This document shows positions 8,319-19,257 of a stretch of DNA of 34,148 nucleotides, in pieces (position 1 is the first letter of the stretch; each line of letters begins with the position of its first letter). The stretch is taken from assembly GCA_016930365.1 (NCBI GenBank), contig JAFGGY010000112.1, forward strand, positions 1-34,148, in the 5' to 3' direction. Source of the stretch: Prolixibacteraceae bacterium (GTDB lineage Bacteria > Bacteroidota > Bacteroidia > Bacteroidales > Prolixibacteraceae). Under the pieces are notes generated by a model. It did no database searches and was not told the DNA's origin. It was given only the letters and a program-made list of their open reading frames with translations. The position numbers and the translations under genes are program-made.

Positions 8319-10694
8319 ATGAAATATAATTATATTTACTTAATTCTATTTATCTGTACGTTGCTTTTTACAACTAATTCTTATGCGCAAATCGAAGATA
8401 TTAAGGTTGGGACAAGCAACCGAAAGATGTTGGTTTATGCTCCTCCACAAATAGAGGAAGACCGGCCATTGTTGCTTTCACTGCATGGTATGAACCAGGA
8501 TATTTATTACCAGCAAAATCAAACCCAATGGGAAACAATTGCAAAAGCCAACAACTTTGTGCTTGTGTACCCGGGCGGGATAAACAACTCATGGGATATT
8601 TCCGGTACAAGGGATACCGATTTTATCCTGGCAATAATCGACGAAATGTATAATCGATATGGCATCGATCGCGATCGGGTTTACCTCTCGGGCTTCTCAA
8701 TGGGCGGAATGATGACCTACCATGCCGCAACAAAAATTGCCGATAAAATTGCAGCTTATGCTCCGGTTAGTGGTTACCTGATGGGAGGCCCCAATACAAA
8801 TAGTTCCCGCCCTATCCCTATTATTCATACCCATGGCACTGCCGACGATGTGGTGCCTTTCAGTGGCGTTCAAACTTGTTTGGATGCCTGGATAAAAAGG
8901 AATGATTGTCCGGAAGCACCTGTTGTAACCCAACCTTACCCGGCCAATAAGCCGTCATCGAGCGGTACAAAGTATTACTGGGGAAAAGGTGCCGATAGTG
9001 TCGAAGTGGTTTTAATGCGCATAGAGGGCACAGGCCACTGGCACTCAATTAACCCAAATGGTGTAAATACAAGCCAGGAAATCTGGAATTTTTGTAAGAA
9101 ATATTCGTTAGACTGGGGTATTCCAAAGGTGGAACTTGCCTTGGTAACCGAAGAAAATCCAAAACAAGTAAATGTCGATTTTAATCTACCTGTTAAGGAA
9201 GACGATGATTACCAGGGTTTTGTTGTGAGTGTTGACGGTCAGGTTGCTGAAATTTCAAATGTAGTTCAAATAGATTCTACTCGTTTGGTAATCAGTCTTT
9301 CCGATAGTGTTAAAAATAGCAATGATGTAGTGCTGACTTATAACAATGGTAATGTAGAATCAATTTATGGTAAGGTTCTGGCCTCCATAGAAAATTTGTG
9401 GGTCGAAAACCTTCTTTATGGTGCTTCACCAAGGCTCACCGGGGTTGCTACAAACGAAACCGGTGATACGCTTTTTGTTTCCTTCAACAAGGAAATACAA
9501 TTGCCAATGGGTGATTCAATTTTGATGCTAATTGCCGAAAACGATGAAATTATTGACATACCGTTGAATCAGCCTTCTTTTTATAAAAACGATTCCACAT
9601 CCCTGGTTTTCGCAATAAATCAACCGGTTTATGCCGATTATAATTTATCGCTTGCTTATTCGGTCGATAAAATTTTTGCAGTTGACAACGGGATGTTAAA
9701 ACCATTTTCGAATTACCCTGTAACCAATAATGCCAAAGGGTTGCCGGTTCAAATTATTGACGGGCTCACTGGGGCTGATGGGCTGACCCTTATTTTGAAT
9801 TTCTCAAAATCAATGGCTTTGCTTGAAAATCAATTGGGGTATTTTACACTAAAAGTTAATGACAGTGAAGTACCGATTGATAATTTTTCGGTTTACAACA
9901 ACAAAATAAACTTTGTATTGGCCAGCAGCTTACATTATGGCGAAACCCTTTTGGTTAGTTATACTCCCGGCGATGTTACCGCTGCTGATGGAGGGCCGTT
10001 AGAGGTTTTTAGCAACATTGAGGTTGAAAATAGGCTAAATGCCCCTTCGTGGATTAATGTGCCGGGGAAAATTGAAGCTGAAAATTATACGCTTCAGCAT
10101 GGCACCGATACCGAACAAACCGGCGATACAGGCGGTGGAACAAACGTTGGCTGGATTGAAGACGGCGACTGGCTCGAATATGCCATCGAGAATATTAGTT
10201 CGGAAACTGAATACATGGTTACTTTCAGGGTGGCATCGCCCAATACCGGCGGAAGACTTAGTTACGCTATTGATGGTGAAGAACAAGGGCTGATTAATAT
10301 TCCAAATACTGGAAATTGGCAAAGTTACCGGTCGGTTGATGCAACCCTGACCATACCCGGTGGTAAACATTATCTGGAATTAAAAGCTCTGAAAGGAGGT
10401 TTTAATATCAATTACCTCAACGTGTATGAAGATAAAACCGGGAAAGAGATTTATAACGATAATACATTTGCAATTTATCCCAATCCCGTTAAAAATGAGT
10501 TATTTATAACTGCAAACGGGTTTGGCCATAACAAAGTTGAGATATTTAATGAACAGGAAAAATTAGTGTTGGGCAGGGCTACAAATGGCGAAGAACATCT
10601 AAATATTCAACTTAACCTGGTTCGGGGAGTGTATGTCGTAAAATTATCGAATGATAACCGGTCTCTGGTTCAGAAAATCGTTGTTGAAAATTAA
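8319..10694 (+). CDS. CE1/LpqC (PHB-depolymerase-like, feruloyl/acetyl esterase type) esterase with Ig/SwmB-like modules, CBM6 and T9SS sorting domain
   Basis: Signal peptide ending NSYAQ. GFSMGGMM (G-x-S-x-G), HTHGTADDVVPF and GTGHWHS (catalytic His) fit the CE1-like alpha/beta hydrolase fold. C-term KIEAENYTLQHG...DTGGGTNVGWIEDGDWLEY (CBM6) and AIYPNPVKNELFI...GVYVVKLSN...VQKIVV (T9SS). Confidence 0.86.
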   Translation: MKYNYIYLILFICTLLFTTNSYAQIEDIKVGTSNRKMLVYAPPQIEEDRPLLLSLHGMNQDIYYQQNQTQWETIAKANNFVLVYPGGINNSWDISGTRDTDFILAIIDEMYNRYGIDRDRVYLSGFSMGGMMTYHAATKIADKIAAYAPVSGYLMGGPNTNSSRPIPIIHTHGTADDVVPFSGVQTCLDAWIKRNDCPEAPVVTQPYPANKPSSSGTKYYWGKGADSVEVVLMRIEGTGHWHSINPNGVNTSQEIWNFCKKYSLDWGIPKVELALVTEENPKQVNVDFNLPVKEDDDYQGFVVSVDGQVAEISNVVQIDSTRLVISLSDSVKNSNDVVLTYNNGNVESIYGKVLASIENLWVENLLYGASPRLTGVATNETGDTLFVSFNKEIQLPMGDSILMLIAENDEIIDIPLNQPSFYKNDSTSLVFAINQPVYADYNLSLAYSVDKIFAVDNGMLKPFSNYPVTNNAKGLPVQIIDGLTGADGLTLILNFSKSMALLENQLGYFTLKVNDSEVPIDNFSVYNNKINFVLASSLHYGETLLVSYTPGDVTAADGGPLEVFSNIEVENRLNAPSWINVPGKIEAENYTLQHGTDTEQTGDTGGGTNVGWIEDGDWLEYAIENISSETEYMVTFRVASPNTGGRLSYAIDGEEQGLINIPNTGNWQSYRSVDATLTIPGGKHYLELKALKGGFNINYLNVYEDKTGKEIYNDNTFAIYPNPVKNELFITANGFGHNKVEIFNEQEKLVLGRATNGEEHLNIQLNLVRGVYVVKLSNDNRSLVQKIVVEN

Positions 10695-10706
10695 AGGTTA
10701 AAGAGC

Positions 10707-12137
10707 ATGAATAAAGAAACTCAAGGTTTTTTAATTATCGGCTTTCTTATGATGATGGCTTCTGTGTTTAATGCATGTTCTGTTCGTTCATCGAATAAAA
10801 CTCAGCAGTTAAAGCCCCGATTAGTGGTTTTAACCGATATTGCTCCGAATAATGTTGAACCAGACGATATGGAATCCTTAATCCGTTTGCTTGTTCATGC
10901 CGATCAATTTGAGGTTGAAGCACTCATTGCTACCACCGGCTGGAGCAATATCGGTGGCAACGAACGTATCGATCTTATTCATGATGCATTAGATGCGTAC
11001 GAAAAAGATTTGCCCAATTTAAAAAAACGGTCTGGTCAGCTTGAATTTGATGATGATGAATCGAAACAGCGCATCGGTTACTGGCCAAGTGTCGATTATT
11101 TACGATCACGAACAGTTTTGGGAAGTACAAAAATGGGGATGGAACACATTGGCGAGGGCAACAATTCAAAGGGTAGTAACCTTATTGTTGAAATGGCCGA
11201 TGAAAACGACGATCGTCCGGTTTGGATTGCTGTGTGGGGCGGTGGCAATACATTCGCACAGGCAATTTGGAAGGTTCAACATGAACGCTCACAACAGGAA
11301 TTCACGGATTTTCTTCATAAATTCCGTGTTTATACCATTACCGATCAGGATCGGCCATGGTCAAGTGGTGATACGATTAGCTATGCCATCAGTTCACATC
11401 AATGGATGAGGAAATTTGGGAAGGACCTTCTTTTCTTTTGGGATGAATGTGCCTGGAAACATCAAAACAATACGGGTAAAAACAATTGGCACCAATATGC
11501 GCAACACATTCAAGGCCATGGCAACCTCGGTGCTTTGTACCCCAAATATAAATGGGGTGTCGAAGGCGATACTCCCTCTTTTATGCACCTTATGCCAAAT
11601 GGTTTGTCTAACCCCAATATCCCTGCACAGGTTAGCTGGAGTGGATATTTTGAATTTAACATGGGGCGAGATAGCCTAACGCATGCTTACACGAATTATA
11701 TAGGTGAACCTTACAATATTAGCACCCGCTATTTTGAATATTTCTACCCGGCAATGTTCAACAATTTTGCCGCGCGAATGGATTGGGCTAAAAACGGCAA
11801 GGGAAATATTAATCCAGTTGTTCTGATTGATGATGATGCCACAAAAAGTGCAATTGACATACAGTGCGAAGCTGGTTCCAAGGTAGTATTCGATGCTTCA
11901 AAATCGTACGATCCAGATGATGACAAATTAACTTTTAATTGGTGGGTTCTGCCTGAAGCCGGCTCCTATAATGGCGATGTTAAAATGATGGATGCTGATA
12001 CTGAAAAAGCAACTGTTTTCATACCTTCAGGTGCACAGGGGACGAAAATTCATGTGATTTGTGAAGTTGCCGACAATGGGGAGCCTGCTTTAACAAGTTA
12101 TCGAAGAATAATTATTGAAGCAAAAAGCATTAATTAA
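10707..12137 (+). CDS. DUF1593 / Sde182-type nucleoside-hydrolase-like lipoprotein
   Basis: Lipobox-like NACS near the N-term. PRLVVLTDIAPNNVEPDDMESLIRLLVHADQFEVEALIATTGWS matches the Asp-rich N-terminus of nucleoside-hydrolase-like DUF1593 proteins. C-terminal Ig-like domain CEAGSKVVFDASKSYDPDDDKLTFNWWV. Confidence 0.8.
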   Translation: MNKETQGFLIIGFLMMMASVFNACSVRSSNKTQQLKPRLVVLTDIAPNNVEPDDMESLIRLLVHADQFEVEALIATTGWSNIGGNERIDLIHDALDAYEKDLPNLKKRSGQLEFDDDESKQRIGYWPSVDYLRSRTVLGSTKMGMEHIGEGNNSKGSNLIVEMADENDDRPVWIAVWGGGNTFAQAIWKVQHERSQQEFTDFLHKFRVYTITDQDRPWSSGDTISYAISSHQWMRKFGKDLLFFWDECAWKHQNNTGKNNWHQYAQHIQGHGNLGALYPKYKWGVEGDTPSFMHLMPNGLSNPNIPAQVSWSGYFEFNMGRDSLTHAYTNYIGEPYNISTRYFEYFYPAMFNNFAARMDWAKNGKGNINPVVLIDDDATKSAIDIQCEAGSKVVFDASKSYDPDDDKLTFNWWVLPEAGSYNGDVKMMDADTEKATVFIPSGAQGTKIHVICEVADNGEPALTSYRRIIIEAKSIN

Positions 12138-12174
12138 CTATACATTAAAATATTTATAATATAAATCTAAAGTA

Positions 12175-14211
12175 ATGAGAAGTAAAACAAAGTTGGCGTT
12201 TATAATTTTATTATTTGCCGTTTTCAATTTAATGGGCTCGCTTCATTTAATGGCACAAACGGTATGGGTTGATGAATTAGATTTAAGTACAATGACGCAA
12301 GGATATGGAGTTCCTTCGAAGAATAAATCGCTTGATGGTAATATCCTTACAATAGCCGGCGAAAAATTTGACCGGGGGGTAGGCACGCATGCCGAAAGCC
12401 TTTTAACCATATTGCTCAATGGCAAAGCAACAACGTTTAATGCCAGGGTTGGGATTGATGATGAAGTTAAAGGGCAACAGCCGGCTGCTGAATTTATTGT
12501 TATGGGCGATGGCGAAAAGTTATGGTCAAGTGGTATTATGCGCATTGGCGAAAAAGCTAAATCCTGCTCCGTTTCATTAGCAGGGGTTCAAAAACTTCAA
12601 TTGATTGTTAGCGATGGGGGTAATGGAAATTATTACGATCATGTAAACTGGGCAAATGCACGTATTGAAACCAAAGGTGCAACTACATTCGAAACGTATA
12701 ATCCTATCGTTAGCGAACCTTATATCCTGACTCCGCCGCCACCGGCTGAACCCCGTATTAATAGTGCGAAGGTTTTTGGTGTTCGCCCGGGTTCGCCTTT
12801 TCAATTTAAAGTTCCAGCCACAGGCGTTCGCCCTATGAAATTTTCAGCATCAAACCTTCCAAAAGGGTTGGAAATTGATAAAGAAAGTGGTCTGATTACT
12901 GGTAAAATAAACACTAAGGGAACTTACATTGTAACCTTGAAAGCTAAAAATGCGAAAGGTGAAGCGAAAAAAGAATTGCGTATTGAATGTGGCGATAAAA
13001 TTGCCCTTACACCACAAATGGGATGGAACAGCTGGAACTGTTTTGCACAGGAGGTATCTGCCGATAAAGTTAAAAGAGCTGCAAATGCAATGGTGGAGAG
13101 CGGACTTATTAACCATGGATGGACGTATATTAATATTGATGATTTTTGGAATAATCACCGCGATTCGGATGATCCGTCATTGCAGGGTGAATTGCGCGAT
13201 GCAGATGGCCGTATGAATACAAATGAAAGGTTCGGGGACATGAAAGAACTGGTAGATTATGTACATGATCTTGGCCTTAAAATTGGACTATATTCGAGTC
13301 CCGGTCCCTGGTCATGTGGCGGTTGTGCTGGTAGTTTTGGACATGAAGAACAAGATGCAAAAACTTTTTCTGAATGGGGGTTCGATTACCTAAAGTACGA
13401 TTGGTGTAGTTATGGAAATGTAATTGATGGCTTGCCTGATAACGATCCATATAAGGTTTCATCCTTATCATATAATGGGGGAGGTGAGCTCGAAACAGCC
13501 AAAAAACCATTTGAAATTATGGGTGAATATCTCCGTGAACAACCGAGAGACATTGTTTATAGTATTTGTCAGTACGGTATGTCTGATGTATGGAAATGGG
13601 GCGGTTCTGTTGGTGGAAACAGCTGGCGTACCACAAACGACATTACCGATACCTGGAAAAGTGTAAGTGGGATTGCTTTGGATCACGAAAAATCAGCTCC
13701 ATGGTCCAAGCCCGGAAACTGGAATGATCCCGATATGCTTGTAATTGGCCATGTGGGCTGGGGAAATACGCATCCCAGCAAGCTTAAACCCGACGAGCAA
13801 TACTTGCATATGAGCTTGTGGAGTTTGTTTGCTGCACCGCTATTGATTGGCTGCGATATGGAAAAACTCGATGATTTTACTTTAAACCTGTTAACTAACG
13901 ATGAGGTAATAGCCGTGAACCAGGATCCCCTGGGACAACAAGCAACATGTGTCCATACCATTGGCGATTTGCGCATTTACGTTAAAGAACTTGAAGATGG
14001 AAGCCGGGCCGTTGGTTTTTGTAACTTTGGTTTAGATATTCTTGATATCGCTTATAATGAATTTAATAAGCTGGGCATCGACGGAGAACAAACAGTGCGT
14101 GATCTTTGGAGGCAAAAAGATGTAGCAAATATCAAAACAGCGAAAGATGATCTGTCACTGAAAGTACCTGCACACGGCGTGCTTTTATATAAATTCACCC
14201 AGGCAAGATAA
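12175..14211 (+). CDS. GH27 alpha-galactosidase with N-terminal NPCBM and putative-Ig (He_PIG-like) domains
   Basis: Signal peptide ending LMAQ. NPCBM VWVDELDLS...DRGVGTHAESLLTI...LQLIVSDGGNGNYYDHVNWANARI. Ig FQFKVPATGVRPMKFSASNLPKGLEIDKESGLITG. GH27 core TPQMGWNSWNCF, YINIDDFW, GLYSSPGPWSCGGCAGSFGHEEQDAKTFSEWGFDYLKYDWC. Confidence 0.92.
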   Translation: MRSKTKLAFIILLFAVFNLMGSLHLMAQTVWVDELDLSTMTQGYGVPSKNKSLDGNILTIAGEKFDRGVGTHAESLLTILLNGKATTFNARVGIDDEVKGQQPAAEFIVMGDGEKLWSSGIMRIGEKAKSCSVSLAGVQKLQLIVSDGGNGNYYDHVNWANARIETKGATTFETYNPIVSEPYILTPPPPAEPRINSAKVFGVRPGSPFQFKVPATGVRPMKFSASNLPKGLEIDKESGLITGKINTKGTYIVTLKAKNAKGEAKKELRIECGDKIALTPQMGWNSWNCFAQEVSADKVKRAANAMVESGLINHGWTYINIDDFWNNHRDSDDPSLQGELRDADGRMNTNERFGDMKELVDYVHDLGLKIGLYSSPGPWSCGGCAGSFGHEEQDAKTFSEWGFDYLKYDWCSYGNVIDGLPDNDPYKVSSLSYNGGGELETAKKPFEIMGEYLREQPRDIVYSICQYGMSDVWKWGGSVGGNSWRTTNDITDTWKSVSGIALDHEKSAPWSKPGNWNDPDMLVIGHVGWGNTHPSKLKPDEQYLHMSLWSLFAAPLLIGCDMEKLDDFTLNLLTNDEVIAVNQDPLGQQATCVHTIGDLRIYVKELEDGSRAVGFCNFGLDILDIAYNEFNKLGIDGEQTVRDLWRQKDVANIKTAKDDLSLKVPAHGVLLYKFTQAR

Positions 14212-17436
<3,225 letters not shown>

Positions 17437-17447
17437 CTATATACAAA

Positions 17448-19238
17448 ATGAGATATTTTAAAATCATAGCATTATCGACTCTGCTGTTTATTGGTGGGGC
17501 ATGTTCACAAGATGATACGCCTTCATACTGGAAATTTTCACCAACGCCCCCGCTGGGGTGGAACAGTTGGGATATTTTTGGGACTACGGTTACCGAAAAG
17601 CAAATTAAGGAACAGGCCGATGCTATGGCCGAGCACCTTTTGCCTGCCGGTTATAAATATCTTACTGTCGATATACAGTGGTACGAACCCAATGCAAGCG
17701 GGCATTATTATAACCCAAATGCCGTTTTAACCATGGACGAATTTGGCCGTTTGACCCCTGCACTCAACCGTTTTCCCTCGGCAGCCGGGGGAAAGGGCTT
17801 TAAACCCTTGGCCGATTATGTTCATTCAAAAGGTTTAAAATTTGGCATCCACATTATGCGGGGCATCCCTAAGCAGGCGGTTGAAAAGAATACCCCTGTT
17901 TTTGGCACAAAGGTAAATGCAGCGGATATTGCACTCACAAACTCTACCTGCCCTTGGAATCCCGATATGTACGGCGTTGATGCTACAAAGCCCGAAGGAC
18001 AGGAATATTACAATTCTATCATCGGGATGTATGCCGACTGGGGTGTTGATTACATTAAAGTTGACGACATATCGCGCCCTTACAACGATATACAGAAAGC
18101 CGAGATTGAAGCCATTCGCATGGCAATCGATGCCACAGGCCGTCCTATTTTGCTGAGCTTATCGCCGGGTGCTACACCACTCGAAGCCGGCGAACATGTA
18201 ATGAATAATGCCAATCTTTGGCGCATTACCGATGATTTCTGGGACAGCTGGGGCTTACTTAAGGGCATGTTCGAGAGGGTCGATGCCTGGACTCCATACC
18301 GTGGTGCCGGTCATTTCCCCGATGCCGATATGTTGCCAATCGGGATCATTGATTTCGACCGCCCGACAAAATTCACCAAAGACGAACATTACACCCTTAT
18401 GAGCCTTTGGGCAATTGGGCGTTCACCGCTTATCTTTGGTGGCGACATGACCCACCTCGATGCTTTTACAAAAGAAATGCTTACCAACCCCGAAATGCTG
18501 AAGGTTAATCAGAATAGCATCAACAACAGGCAAATTTCGCGCGAGCAAAACCTGATCGTATGGGCTGCTGATATCCCTAAAAGCAACGATAAATATGTGG
18601 CATTGTTTAACGCTCAAAGCAAAGGCGACAACATCGATTTCTCGCATGCCGATTATGCCAGCCCGGTTATTGCCGGAAATGGCAGTTCACAGGAAGTGAA
18701 TGTGTCGGTAAAAGGTGGCAAGCGCCTGGTGCTTTTTGTAAACGATGGGGGCAACGGGGCCGACTGGGATCATGTAATTTGGGTCGATCCGGTTTTGCAT
18801 GGAACAAATGGCGACCTAAAGCTTACCGATCTGGAGTGGATTGCTGCATCGTCGGGGTGGGGCAATGCTCAGGTTGACCGCACTTGCGATGGTAAGCCCC
18901 TGGTTGTCGATGGACAACCGGTTACAGGCATTGGTACCCATGCCTCATCGGTCATAATTTACGATTTGCCCGAAGGGTACGAATCGTTCTCGGCCAAAGG
19001 GGTGGTAACCCAAGATCGCGGTTCGGTTGTGTTTGGCGTATTGGTCGATGAAGGTTTAATTGATATGCCCGACAAAAACATCGTAAAAGTGAATTTTAAT
19101 GATATCGGTATAACGGGAAAAGCCAGGGTTTTCGACCTTTGGAGCCATAAAGAAGTGGGTGTTTTCAGCGAAGAATTTAGTCGCAACCTCCCACAACACG
19201 GGGCAGGCCTGTACAGGGTGAGCCCGGTAAAGGAGTAA
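17448..19238 (+). CDS. Divergent GH27 family lipoprotein with an NPCBM-like domain inserted in its C-terminal beta-sandwich
   Basis: Lipobox GGACSQDD. PPLGWNSWDIFGTTVTEKQIKEQADAMAEHLLPAGYKYLTVDIQW, GVDYIKVDDISRP, LWRITDDFWD; C-term IVKVNFNDIGITGKARVFDLWSHKEVG. Inserted segment VNDGGNGADWDHVIWVDP ... VTGIGTHASS. Confidence 0.87.
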   Translation: MRYFKIIALSTLLFIGGACSQDDTPSYWKFSPTPPLGWNSWDIFGTTVTEKQIKEQADAMAEHLLPAGYKYLTVDIQWYEPNASGHYYNPNAVLTMDEFGRLTPALNRFPSAAGGKGFKPLADYVHSKGLKFGIHIMRGIPKQAVEKNTPVFGTKVNAADIALTNSTCPWNPDMYGVDATKPEGQEYYNSIIGMYADWGVDYIKVDDISRPYNDIQKAEIEAIRMAIDATGRPILLSLSPGATPLEAGEHVMNNANLWRITDDFWDSWGLLKGMFERVDAWTPYRGAGHFPDADMLPIGIIDFDRPTKFTKDEHYTLMSLWAIGRSPLIFGGDMTHLDAFTKEMLTNPEMLKVNQNSINNRQISREQNLIVWAADIPKSNDKYVALFNAQSKGDNIDFSHADYASPVIAGNGSSQEVNVSVKGGKRLVLFVNDGGNGADWDHVIWVDPVLHGTNGDLKLTDLEWIAASSGWGNAQVDRTCDGKPLVVDGQPVTGIGTHASSVIIYDLPEGYESFSAKGVVTQDRGSVVFGVLVDEGLIDMPDKNIVKVNFNDIGITGKARVFDLWSHKEVGVFSEEFSRNLPQHGAGLYRVSPVKE

Positions 19239-19257
19239 TGAACTGTTTTTTATTTGT

